Assembly (NCBI GenBank): GCA_963726765.1
Contig: CAVSDH010000011.1
Coordinates: 496,001-560,000, forward strand
Length of the DNA: 64,000 nucleotides
Origin: CAIWHR01 sp963726765
GTDB taxonomy: Bacteria; Pseudomonadota; Gammaproteobacteria; Burkholderiales; Casimicrobiaceae
Reading direction: 5' to 3'
Position 1 is the stretch's first letter. Every line of letters starts with the position of its first letter. The notes under the pieces were generated by a model that saw only the letters and a program-made list of their open reading frames with translations, was not told where the DNA came from and did no database searches. This document shows positions 30,838 through 39,059 of this stretch, in pieces. The position numbers were made by a program, and so were the translations under genes.

Positions 30838-32151
30838 ATTTCCGCCTCGAGCATCTCCGCCGCACGCCGCCCCGCCACGGTCGTCGCGTGGCTCGCGTAC
30901 CTTGAAACGCTGCACCCCAAAGCGATCGCGATGGGACTGGAGCGCGTCGCCGACGTCCGCTCGCGGATGGACGCGCCGCTCGCCTGCCCCGTCGTCACCG
31001 TGACCGGAACGAACGGCAAGGGCTCGACCTGCGCCCTGCTGGAGTCGATGCTGGCTGCCGCCAGCTACCGCACGGGCCTCTACACGTCGCCGCACCTCCT
31101 TTCCTACAATGAGCGGGTGCGCATCGGCGGCACTCCGGCTGCCGACGAAGCGCTGCTGGCGGCGTTCAATGCGGTCGAGGACGCGCGAGCCGAGGTTCCG
31201 CTCACCTATTTCGAATACGGCACGCTCGCGGCGCTTTGGCTGTTTGCGCGCGCAAGTCTCGAGGCGGTCGTTCTCGAGGTGGGCCTGGGCGGAAGACTCG
31301 ACGCCGTCAACGTCGTCGACGCCGAGGTCGCCGTGGTGACGAGCATCGATCTCGATCACATGGATTATCTCGGCCCCACGCGCGAGGACATCGGTCGCGA
31401 AAAGGCCGGCATCTTCCGCGCCGGACGCCCGGTAGTCTGCGGCGAGCCCGATCCGCCGCCGACGCTGCTGGCGCACGCGCACGCTCTGGGCGCTCCATTG
31501 TCCCGGATCGGACGCGACTACGGATACGTTTCGGGCGACGGTCAGTGGAGCTACTGGGGTCCCGGCGGTGGGCGTCACGGACTGCCGACTCCCGCGTTGC
31601 GCGGCGCGATCCAGCTTGCGAATGCCGCTACGGCGATCACAGCGCTCGATCTTCTCGGTGACCGGCTCCGGGTGAGCGCCGGCGCGTTGCGTACCGGCCT
31701 CGTGTCGGTCGAGCTTGCGGGCCGTTTCCAGGTTTTGGCGGGTCGGCCGACGATTGTGCTCGACGTTGCCCACAATCCGCACGCGGCTCGCGTACTGGCC
31801 GCGACGCTGGGGACGATGGGCTTTCACCCGCGGACGATCGCGGTCTTCGGAATGCTGGCCGACAAGGATGTCGATGGTGTCGTCGCGGCGACGATGTCGC
31901 GTTTCGATCGATGGCACATTGCGACGCTGCCGGGACCGCGCGGCGCGGATGCCGACGCCCTGCGCGCCGCTCTGGTCCGCGCAGGCGTCTCCGTGCGGGA
32001 CATCCACAACCACGGTGACGTTGCATCGGCGTATCGCGCGGCGAGGGGCGAAGCGGGCGAAGCTGATAGAATCGTCGTATTCGGATCATTCCTGACCGTG
32101 GCTGCGGCGCTTGCCGCGGTGGAACGGGAACGGGGCCTGAGGCATGGCTGA
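30838..32151 (+). CDS. folC: Bifunctional dihydrofolate/folylpolyglutamate synthase, start codon uncertain
   Basis: FolC adds glutamate to dihydropteroate and folates. The Mur-ligase fold is clear: VTGTNGKGSTCALLESML (P-loop), YTSPHLLSYNERVRI, GLGGRLDAVNVVD, SIDLDHMDYLGPT, KAGIFRAGRP and LDVAHNPHAARVL. Conserved N-terminal sequence (TVVAWLAYLETLHPKAIAMGLERV) begins well before the first ordinary ATG in frame at 30931. The only sensible beginning is ATT at 30838, giving a normal 437 residues. A real ATT start, or a G-to-T change in an ATG, would explain this. Otherwise translation would begin at 30931 and lose the first helix. It overlaps the next gene by 8 bases. Confidence 0.9.
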   Translation: MSASSISAARRPATVVAWLAYLETLHPKAIAMGLERVADVRSRMDAPLACPVVTVTGTNGKGSTCALLESMLAAASYRTGLYTSPHLLSYNERVRIGGTPAADEALLAAFNAVEDARAEVPLTYFEYGTLAALWLFARASLEAVVLEVGLGGRLDAVNVVDAEVAVVTSIDLDHMDYLGPTREDIGREKAGIFRAGRPVVCGEPDPPPTLLAHAHALGAPLSRIGRDYGYVSGDGQWSYWGPGGGRHGLPTPALRGAIQLANAATAITALDLLGDRLRVSAGALRTGLVSVELAGRFQVLAGRPTIVLDVAHNPHAARVLAATLGTMGFHPRTIAVFGMLADKDVDGVVAATMSRFDRWHIATLPGPRGADADALRAALVRAGVSVRDIHNHGDVASAYRAARGEAGEADRIVVFGSFLTVAAALAAVERERGLRHG

Positions 32152-32995
32152 GCGCATCGCCGACAACGCCGACCTCGCCGTCGACGAACTGAGAAGGAAG
32201 GCACGGCGCCGCCTCGTCGGCGCGGTCGTGCTGGCGCTCGCCGCGGCGGTCATCCTTCCGCTGTTGCTCGAGAAGGACCCGAAGCCGCTCGGCGACGACG
32301 TCTCCGTGCAGATCCCGCCGGTCGACGAAGGGCGCTTCATCAACCGCCTGACGGGTCGAGCGGGGGACGCCAAGAGCGCCGCAAAATCCGATGCGAAGGG
32401 GCTTCCCAAGAGCGCGCCGCCAAAGATCGACGCTGCGCCCCCTGCACGCGAACCTCCGTCCGTAGCGGTATCGACGGCCGCTCCCGCCACGGAAGATGCG
32501 GCTTCGCCAGCAGCCTCGGTGGCGCCCGCGCCAGCCGATGTGGCGACTCCGCGCAAGTCGATCGCCGAGGCCGAGCAACGGATGCTCTCGCCGGGCACGA
32601 AGCCCGCCGCAAAGGTCGACACAAAAGGGGCGATGGAAGCGAAGAGCGGCGCCAAGGCCCCGGCGGCGGTTCCTCCGGTAACGGCGGCCGCCGCGCCTCC
32701 AGCCCCGCCGCCACCCGTTGCCGAACCGCCCGTTCCGGTCGCAACTGCCGGGACGAAGGGCGAAGGCTTTGCCGTGCAGATCGCGGCATTCACCGACGAC
32801 AAGGGCGCCAAGGCGCTCGCCGGCAAGCTGGAAAAGGCGGGCTATGCCTCGGCCTACACGGAGCCCGTTGAAACGAGTCGCGGAACGCTTTGGCGCGTAC
32901 GGGTCGGCGGCTTCGCGACGCGCCCGGACGCGGAGGCCGCGCGGACGAAACTCAAGACGGACGGCTGGAACGGCCTGGTCGTGTCGGCCAGGTAG
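32144..32995 (+). CDS. SPOR-domain cell-division-type protein (DedD-like)
   Basis: The 283-residue protein has a short cytoplasmic N-terminus, one transmembrane helix (LVGAVVLALAAAVILPLLL), a long Ala/Pro/Lys-rich periplasmic linker and a C-terminal SPOR domain (FAVQIAAFTDDKGAKALAGKL ... WRVRVGGFATRPDAEAA). SPOR domains bind denuded glycan at the septum. The folC-SPOR-cvpA-purF order matches the dedD locus. It overlaps folC by 8 bases. Confidence 0.9.
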   Translation: MAERIADNADLAVDELRRKARRRLVGAVVLALAAAVILPLLLEKDPKPLGDDVSVQIPPVDEGRFINRLTGRAGDAKSAAKSDAKGLPKSAPPKIDAAPPAREPPSVAVSTAAPATEDAASPAASVAPAPADVATPRKSIAEAEQRMLSPGTKPAAKVDTKGAMEAKSGAKAPAAVPPVTAAAAPPAPPPPVAEPPVPVATAGTKGEGFAVQIAAFTDDKGAKALAGKLEKAGYASAYTEPVETSRGTLWRVRVGGFATRPDAEAARTKLKTDGWNGLVVSAR

Positions 32996-33048
32996 CGCGC
33001 TGCGTGCCGTGGCGCGAACGGCTTGCTCCGCGCTGCACGCAAACATCG

Positions 33049-33621
33049 ATGTCCTGGCTTGATGCGATTCTCATCGCAGTGATCGTGCTCTCGACGATCC
33101 TGGCCTACGCCCGCGGCTTTGTGCGCGAGGTGGTCGCGATTGCGGCGTGGATCGTCGGCTTCGTCGTCGCATTGCGCTATTCGGATCACGGCGCGGGACT
33201 GTTCGCGAGCTTCGATATTGCGCCGGCGGCACGCCATGTGCTCGCGTTCGTGGCGATCCTGATCGCGACGCTGGTCGCGGGCTCGATCGTCGCGTGGCTC
33301 CTGAAGAGTATCGTTCACGGGATCGGGCTGGGGTTCGTCGATCGGTTTCTGGGTGCGGTGTTCGGACTGTTGCGCGGCGCGCTGCTGACGGTGATTTTTG
33401 CGCTGATTGCAGGGGTGACGACGCTGCCGCGACACGATTGGTGGCAAAATTCCCTATTGGGGCCTGCGGTCGCGGAAACGGCGCTGGCGTTGCGACCGTA
33501 CCTGCCTGCGGAGTGGGCGGCGAGGCTCGATTTCTCGGCCACCGGGAAAGTCCCCGGCGCCAAAACCGCCATGGCAATGCGGAAACCCGACGGAGTGACG
33601 GAATCATGTGCGGAATCGTAG
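33049..33621 (+). CDS. cvpA: CvpA family inner-membrane protein
   Basis: A 190-residue membrane protein with four predicted helices, beginning MSWLDAILIAVIVLSTILAY and containing ARGFVREVVAIAAWIVG. CvpA proteins lie upstream of purF and affect envelope stress and colicin V export. The molecular role is unsettled. It overlaps the purF start by 16 bases, suggesting coupling. Confidence 0.93.
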   Translation: MSWLDAILIAVIVLSTILAYARGFVREVVAIAAWIVGFVVALRYSDHGAGLFASFDIAPAARHVLAFVAILIATLVAGSIVAWLLKSIVHGIGLGFVDRFLGAVFGLLRGALLTVIFALIAGVTTLPRHDWWQNSLLGPAVAETALALRPYLPAEWAARLDFSATGKVPGAKTAMAMRKPDGVTESCAES

Positions 33622-35123
33622 GCGTCGTCGCGCATACGCCGGTGAATCAGCTGCTCTACGACGGCCTGCTCCTCCTGCAGCATCGCGGGCAGGACGCCGC
33701 GGGCATCGTGACCGGCGACGGCGCGATGTTCCATATGCACAAGGGCGGAGGCTACGTCCGCGACGTGTTCCGGACGCGCAACATGCGCGAGCTCTCGGGC
33801 AACCTCGGCATCGGCCATTGCCGGTACCCGACGGCAGGGTCCGCCGCCTCCGAGCTCGAGTCGCAACCCTTCTACGTCAATTCGCCGTTCGGGATCACCC
33901 TCGCGCACAACGGCAACCTGACCAACAGCGACGCATTGAAGAGGGAGCTCTTCCAGCTCGATTTCCGGCACGTCAACACGAATTCCGATTCGGAGGTGCT
34001 GCTCAACGTGTTCGCGCTGGAGCTGGAGCGCGCCGCCCATCATTCGCGGCTCGACGCCAACGCGATCTTCGCCGCGGTGGCGGGCGTCCACCGGCGCTGC
34101 CGCGGTGCGTACGCCATTGTCGCGATGATCGCCGGTTACGGGATGGTCGCGTTCCGCGACCCGTTCGGGATACGGCCGCTCATCATCGGCGTGAACGAGG
34201 CGATGGGCGGCAGCGAGTACCTGGTCGCAAGCGAATCGGTCGCGCTGGAGCCGCTGGGCTTCTCGGTGCTTCGCGATGTCGCCCCCGGCGAAGCGATCTA
34301 CATCGATCAGACCGGCGCCTTCCACGCCCGCCAATGTGCCGAGCGCTCGATCCTCGCGCCCTGCATTTTCGAGTTCGTCTATCTGGCCCGGCCGGATTCC
34401 ATGATCGACGGCACGTCGGTGTACGAGTCGCGTCTCAACATGGGCGAGCAGCTCGCGAAAAAGATCCGGGGCATGCCGGAGGCGCGGGACATCGACGTCG
34501 TGATTCCGATTCCCGACTCGAGCCGTCCGTCGGCGCTGCAGCTCGCCAACACGCTCGGGCTCACCTATCGCGAGGGCTTCGTCAAGAACCGGTACATCGG
34601 CCGCACGTTCATCATGCCGGGCCAGGCAATGCGGCGAAAAAGCGTGCGCCAGAAGCTGAACCCGATCGGCATGGAATTCAAGGACAAGGTCGTGCTGCTC
34701 GTCGACGACTCGATCGTGCGCGGCACGACGTCGCACGAGATCGTGCAGATGGCGCGCGATGCCGGCGCGCGCAAGGTCTACTTTGCCTCCGCGAGCCCGC
34801 CGGTGCGGTTCCCGAACGTCTACGGCATCGATATGCCGAACCAGGACGAGCTCGTCGCTACCGGGCGCACCGAAGCCGAGATCGCGCGCTCGATCGGCGC
34901 CGATCTCCTCATCTATCAGGAACTCGACGCGCTGAAGTCCGCGGTGCGCACGACGAATCCGCGGCTCGAGGAATTCGAGGCATCCTGCTTCGACGGCAAG
35001 TACATCACCGGCGACATCACGGCGGACTACCTGTCGCGGCTCGCCTACGCGCGCGACGCCGCGCGCGGCGACGCAGAGTCCGATCCCGTGGACTCGACGG
35101 AATCGGTTGAAGTGGGGGGATGA
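33606..35123 (+). CDS. purF: Amidophosphoribosyltransferase
   Basis: PurF makes phosphoribosylamine from PRPP and glutamine, the first committed step of purine synthesis. The 505-residue protein starts MCGIVGVV, so Cys2 becomes the N-terminal glutaminase nucleophile. Conserved stretches are LLLLQHRGQDAAGI, GIGHCRYPTAG, the AHNGNLTN segment and the PRPP loop VVLLVDDSIVRGTT. It ends the trp-acc-fol-pur block, followed by a strong terminator. Confidence 0.97.
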   Translation: MCGIVGVVAHTPVNQLLYDGLLLLQHRGQDAAGIVTGDGAMFHMHKGGGYVRDVFRTRNMRELSGNLGIGHCRYPTAGSAASELESQPFYVNSPFGITLAHNGNLTNSDALKRELFQLDFRHVNTNSDSEVLLNVFALELERAAHHSRLDANAIFAAVAGVHRRCRGAYAIVAMIAGYGMVAFRDPFGIRPLIIGVNEAMGGSEYLVASESVALEPLGFSVLRDVAPGEAIYIDQTGAFHARQCAERSILAPCIFEFVYLARPDSMIDGTSVYESRLNMGEQLAKKIRGMPEARDIDVVIPIPDSSRPSALQLANTLGLTYREGFVKNRYIGRTFIMPGQAMRRKSVRQKLNPIGMEFKDKVVLLVDDSIVRGTTSHEIVQMARDAGARKVYFASASPPVRFPNVYGIDMPNQDELVATGRTEAEIARSIGADLLIYQELDALKSAVRTTNPRLEEFEASCFDGKYITGDITADYLSRLAYARDAARGDAESDPVDSTESVEVGG

Positions 35124-35154
35124 GGCGAATCGAGGGCAGCCGTCGGGCAATGAA

Positions 35155-35183
35155 AAACGCGGCCCCCGGGGCCGCGTTTCGTT
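35155..35183. terminator. Terminator between purF and the convergent cytochrome gene
   Basis: A perfect 11-bp stem (AAACGCGGCCC / GGGCCGCGTTT) with a 3-nt loop, preceded by A residues and followed by TTTCGTTT. It can serve both converging genes. Confidence 0.85.
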
Positions 35184-35198
35184 TGGGGAACGTCGGAA

Positions 35199-36263
35199 CT
35201 ATCGCGCCGCGGCCGCCATGTAGTCGACGACGGCCCTGACTTCGGCGTCGCTGAGCGACGTATTACCGCCCTTTGCGGGCATCGCGCCCTTGCCCGACAG
35301 CGCGACCTTGTAGAGCGCGTCCATTCCCGTGGCGAGTCGCGGCGCCCACGCCGCCTTGTCGCCGAATTTGGGCGCGCCGGCAACTCCGGCGCCATGGCAG
35401 ACGGTGCAGGTGGTTTCGTAGATCTTCCTGCCATCCGTTATGGCGCCCGACGCTGGCGCCTGAAGCGCGACTGGCGCCGGAGCCGCCGCTGCCGCGACGA
35501 CGGGCCTGTCCGCACCGGAATTCATCATGTATACGACGGCGCGACCGACCTCGGCATCCGACAGCTCGGCCATGCCGCCGCGTGCGGGCATCCCGGCGTG
35601 TCCCTTCAGCGCCGACTGCAGAACGCGCTTGTAGCCGCCCTTGGCGCGATCGCGCCACGCCGCACGGTCGCCAATTTTCGGCGCGCCGGTCTCGCCCGTC
35701 GTGTGGCATTTTCCGCAGGCCGCCGCGACGACCTCCTCGCCGGTGCGTTCGCTGCTGCCGGTCACCGTGACCGGCGGCATGACGGCGGGCGCCTTCCAGG
35801 AAGCGCCGGCCATTCCCGCCATGTAGGCGACCGCGCGCTCGACCTCCACGTCTTCGAGGCTTCCATTGCCGCCCTTCGGAGGCATCGCACGGATGCCTCT
35901 GATCGCGTGATCGACAGCGGTTGCCTGCCCTTGCGCGATCACCTTGGCCCACGACGCCTTGTCGCCGAACTTCGGCGCGTTGAGCAAACCGGCTTCATGA
36001 CACGCCTTGCAGACCTGTCCGTAGACCTGCTCGCCGGCGAGCTGACCTTTCGCGGCAGCGGGTGCCGCGAGCACGACCTGCCCCACGGGCTGAATGCGTG
36101 CGAGGATTGCGGATTCGTCCTCGTGCGCGCCCTTGGTGCCGCTCGTCACGAGCTGCGAAAGCAGAACGGCGAGCGAGATCGGCACCGCGAACGCCAGCAC
36201 GACGACAACGATGAGCTGCTTCGGGGTCTTGATCGGAGAGACGTGCTGATCGTGCTCTTGCAT
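35199..36263 (-). CDS. Membrane-anchored cytochrome c with three cytochrome c5-like haem domains
   Basis: The 354-residue protein has an N-terminal transmembrane anchor (LIVVVVLAFAVPISLAVLL). Three successive class I cytochrome domains follow, each about 90 residues, with haem sites CKACH, CGKCH and CTVCH. Each also has a downstream Met-containing loop (MPPKGGNGSL, MPARGGMAEL, MPAKGGNTSL). The domains repeat the pattern GAPK(F/I)GD(K/R)AAW, pointing to internal triplication. Two-domain versions are common in betaproteobacteria; a three-domain version is less usual. It probably relays electrons in the periplasm to a terminal oxidase and could serve the sulfur-oxidising enzymes. Confidence 0.9.
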   Translation of the reverse strand: MQEHDQHVSPIKTPKQLIVVVVLAFAVPISLAVLLSQLVTSGTKGAHEDESAILARIQPVGQVVLAAPAAAKGQLAGEQVYGQVCKACHEAGLLNAPKFGDKASWAKVIAQGQATAVDHAIRGIRAMPPKGGNGSLEDVEVERAVAYMAGMAGASWKAPAVMPPVTVTGSSERTGEEVVAAACGKCHTTGETGAPKIGDRAAWRDRAKGGYKRVLQSALKGHAGMPARGGMAELSDAEVGRAVVYMMNSGADRPVVAAAAAPAPVALQAPASGAITDGRKIYETTCTVCHGAGVAGAPKFGDKAAWAPRLATGMDALYKVALSGKGAMPAKGGNTSLSDAEVRAVVDYMAAAAR

Positions 36264-36368
36264 GGTCGTTCCTGGTCCGAAGCTGTGGCCGCGAGGCGGT
36301 GTGTACGAAGGGTCGATCGTGGCGGGCCGTCGCGCGGGCCTTCTGCGTCAGGACGGAAAAGGCGCAAT

Positions 36369-36397
36369 ATTATACCGCGGCGAGTGTCGCATCCCAA
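36369..36397 (-). promoter_or_regulatory. Candidate sigma-70 promoter for the cytochrome gene
   Basis: On the minus strand, TTGGGA (36392-36397) and a perfect TATAAT (36369-36374) are separated by 17 nt. Transcription would begin near 36362, leaving a leader of about 100 nt. Confidence 0.6.
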
Positions 36398-36444
36398 GCG
36401 CGTCTGGACGCTCGTTCGAGCGACGCGGTAAAATGCCCGTCCGC

Positions 36445-36521
36445 GCGCCCGTAGCTCAGTTGGATAGAGTGTTGGTTTCCGAAGCCAAAGGTCACAGGTT
36501 CGACTCCTGTCGGGCGCGCCA
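36445..36521 (+). tRNA. tRNA-Arg (anticodon CCG)
   Basis: A complete 77-nt cloverleaf. Acceptor GCGCCCG pairs with CGGGCGC. The D arm is GCTCAGTTGGATAGAGT and the anticodon loop is TTCCGAA, with anticodon CCG reading CGG. The T arm ACAGGTTCGACTCCTGT and an encoded CCA follow. A TAAAAT at 36429-36434 is a suitable -10. No neighbouring tRNA is present. Its 3' side opens onto the accessory-looking apr region. Confidence 0.96.
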
Positions 36522-36755
36522 TCGTTTTTGGGAGTCTGGTCAAAATCGCCCGGCGATTTGGTCAAGATTCCCGAGAGTCGGGTCGCTTGGGCCCGCTATC
36601 GCGTGAAAAGCGCCATTCCTGTGCGATTCCATCAACTTCATGGAGTTGCATCATGGCCGATGGGAATTCCAAGTCGCCAGAGGCGACGAGCCGATCATAC
36701 GGTCGCGTTGAAGACAACGGTTACCGTGAATATTGCAGCGTGGGGTCCGTACGGT

Positions 36756-37151
36756 TCAAGGTTCCAGTTTTTTCTTTCGGCGCGCGCACAAGGACGGTGG
36801 ACCGGACCGACACAGCGGGTGCCAAACGTCATAGTGGTGCGGCGCAAATGCGAAGGTCCTCACGTTGCCGCAGAGCCACTCGATCTGGTCCGCGTCGGCG
36901 CCGAGGCGTGCACGAACGACATCCATTGCGTTTGCTGAGATGTCGAGCACCGGGAGGTTTCGGAACTCTCTCGTAGGGAGATCGTCAACACGTGTCGATT
37001 CTCCCCCGCCGACGCCGATCACGTGCGCATCGCAGTCTGTCGCGGCGTCTTCGATCAGTTGGAGTGAAACGTCAAGATGCGGGCGATACCAGCTCACTTC
37101 GGTCGGCCGCCGCGTCCGGTAGACCCCGTCCCGGTGCGCCCTGGAGTCCAT
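36756..37151 (-). pseudogene. Truncated class I SAM-dependent methyltransferase remnant
   Basis: A 131-residue frame resembling the N-terminal half of small SAM methyltransferases. It contains PTEVSWYRPHLDVSLQLIE, the glycine-rich SAM loop IGVGGGEST, LDISANAMDVVRARLG and APHHYDVWH. After the last motif the similarity stops: the expected DRAVFHFL-type continuation is replaced by an unrelated Cys/Arg/Lys-rich tail. About half the domain is missing, so it is probably non-functional. It lies 235 bases from the tRNA-Arg 3' end, a typical place for decaying island-edge genes. Confidence 0.7.
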
Positions 37152-37270
37152 AAGTTTCCGACTAGGTGTCGGGATCGCTATCGATAGCCTGAACGGTCAT
37201 CGTTCAGATTGGGTGAATCGCGATCAGTATTGAGGCTGAACAGAAGACATTTCGTCGAGGAAACACGATC

Positions 37271-37910
37271 ATGAGCGACGCATTAACCTACCTTGTCAAG
37301 GCGCGGCCCGAGGCCATGGGGGCATATTTCAGGTTCCTCAAGGACGCCGGTTCGCGACTCGATCCCAAGACGCGCAATCTCATTTCCGTGATCACCAAGG
37401 TTTACGCGCAGACGGAGAAGGGGTTGCGGCAGTATCTGAAACGGGCGTTGCGCGAAGGAGCGAGCGCCGAGGAAGTGCTGGACGCCTTGCTGATGGCGTT
37501 TCCCGCATTGGGTCTCGCCAAGATCGTCTGGGCCGTGGACGTCATTCTGACAATGGATCTGCCCGAATTCCGACTGAACGCGGTAACGGCGCTGCGAGAA
37601 TGCCTTGCCTTCCTGGCACGATGTCGCTGCAATCGCGGACCTGGCGGATGGCAAGACCCTGCGTACCGACTGTGAAGGCCGTGGCCTGTTCGTCCACCGA
37701 AAAGGAGAGGTACTGAAGGTCTACGACAGTCGCTGCCCGCACGAGTCGACAAGCATTCCGCATCTGGCTTTGAAAGGCAGCAAACTAACTTGTCCGAAGC
37801 ACGAATGGGTGTTTGACATCGCGACGGGACGTTGCACGGCAAAGGGAGACCGGCCCCTGACCGAGTTGCCGCACATGATCAAGAACGGGCGCGTGCTGGC
37901 GAGCTGGTAG
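37271..37910 (+). CDS. Carboxymuconolactone decarboxylase-like / Rieske [2Fe-2S] protein, probably one gene with a frame change
   Basis: The first segment (from ATG 37271, GAGGAA upstream) is an AhpD/carboxymuconolactone decarboxylase-like helical domain (DPKTRNLISVITKVYAQTEKG ... EEVLDALLMAFPALGLAKI) without the CxxC redox pair of AhpD. The second is a Rieske domain with CPHESTSIPHL and CPKHEW ligands, ending at 37910. They overlap in different frames around 37590-37675. The only start for the Rieske part is an internal TTG at 37605 without a ribosome site. Removing one base near 37590-37605 joins both into a 212-residue fusion. I infer a fusion protein; two separate genes is the alternative. 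Possible role: small redox protein associated with the sulfur genes. Confidence 0.65.
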
Positions 37911-38229
37911 GGGGATTGCGGCAGGGGTCGGGACATCGGCACCGGCGCCTCCATGATGCTGACTACCGCGACTGCGACGATCGCCGTCAATAGTCGCCTT
38001 GGGCAAGTGCAGCATATGTGTTATGGGAGATGACTAGGACCTGGCCCCCGTTTCTCCTTGCCCGATTGCAAGCGAGGACCGATAATTTTTCGTGTCGTCG
38101 CGTGTTCCTGGCCGCTGTTCCGTTGCGCGGAACGACGTCCGGCCCCATTGAGCCGAAGGCAACATCCCGTTCACGTAGGTCGCGAATTTCGAATCTTGAG
38201 CAGCATAACGAAACGACGATACCGAAATC
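37911..38229. other. Intergenic region before the phosphoesterase gene
   Basis: About 320 bases, somewhat lower in GC than the core genome. No convincing gene, hairpin or promoter pair was seen. A long minus-strand open frame across here and the next gene has no recognisable domain. Confidence 0.5.
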
Positions 38230-38739
38230 ATGAAAATCTGCATCGTATCCGACAGCCACGATCGCGCGCCGATGCTTGCCGCTGCCGTGTCGGCGGCGAA
38301 GGACGAGGGGGCGGAGGCAGTCGTGCACTGCGGCGACTTGATCGGCGCGCAAACGCTGTGTCCGTTGCTCGAACTCGGCTTGCCGGTGCATCTGGTTCAT
38401 GGCAATAATCTGGGCGACACCCTGGCGCTCTCGAAGATGTGCGCAACGTCGGGCGGGCTCCTGACTTATTACGGCAATGACGCCGATCTGGTGCTCGGCG
38501 GGCGCCGGATCTTCGCAACGCATTTCCCCCATTACGGCCAAGGGATCGCGTGCACGGGTGACTACGAAATCGTCTGCTGCGGACATTTGCACCAGGCGAG
38601 CGTAGTCCTTCAACCCAATGTCAAAGGGGGTCATACGTGCCTCGTGAACCCGGGCACGGTCGCGGGCCTCGGCGGACCCGCGACCTGGATTCTCGGCGAT
38701 CTCGCACAACTCCGATTCGAGATCCGCGGCGGCGCGTGA
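38230..38739 (+). CDS. YfcE/MJ0936-type metallophosphoesterase
   Basis: A 169-residue calcineurin-like phosphoesterase with the metal-binding motifs in order: VSDSHD (Asp8, His10), HCGDLIG, HGNN, ATHFPH and CGHLHQAS. Such proteins hydrolyse phosphodiesters or small phosphorylated substrates. The physiological substrate is unknown. It stands alone on the plus strand, 320 bases ahead of aprM. Confidence 0.87.
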   Translation: MKICIVSDSHDRAPMLAAAVSAAKDEGAEAVVHCGDLIGAQTLCPLLELGLPVHLVHGNNLGDTLALSKMCATSGGLLTYYGNDADLVLGGRRIFATHFPHYGQGIACTGDYEIVCCGHLHQASVVLQPNVKGGHTCLVNPGTVAGLGGPATWILGDLAQLRFEIRGGA

Positions 38740-39059
38740 TTGGGTCGGTTTGAAGAACAGCCGCCACGAGACGGCGCTGCACGTCGTGACGGGCAGAAGT
38801 TTACGTGCTGCCTCGAAGCCGCCTGACGCAGTGGTCAACAGCGCCGTGTTTCGGATCACTGCCGCCGATAGCTGTTGCAGTGCCCTGAATTCCAAGAGGT
38901 CGCCTTAAGTCTTGGCTGAAATTGCGCAATCTATGGCGCAATAGACTTTTTTCTCGATTGGCGAGGGCACCCCTTGTAGAATCGATTGCGGGGAGCCCGA
39001 TTGAGTTTCGACAGGTGGACCGCGGCAACGATTCTCGTTCTCGCCGCAGGGAGGAAGTG
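38740..39059. other. aprM upstream region with an inverted repeat
   Basis: No gene was recognised. It contains a perfect inverted repeat ATTGCGC-N8-GCGCAAT (38921-38942) followed by six T residues (38945-38950). This could be the phosphoesterase terminator or an operator of the apr operon. A convincing promoter pair was not found. Confidence 0.55.

Noticed and set aside
36262..36606. Open frame running through the tRNA gene
   Set aside because: It spans a complete tRNA-Arg and the cytochrome promoter, and no protein family is seen.
37987..38895. 302-codon minus-strand frame opposite the phosphoesterase
   Set aside because: Antisense to a clear metallophosphoesterase. No signal of its own.
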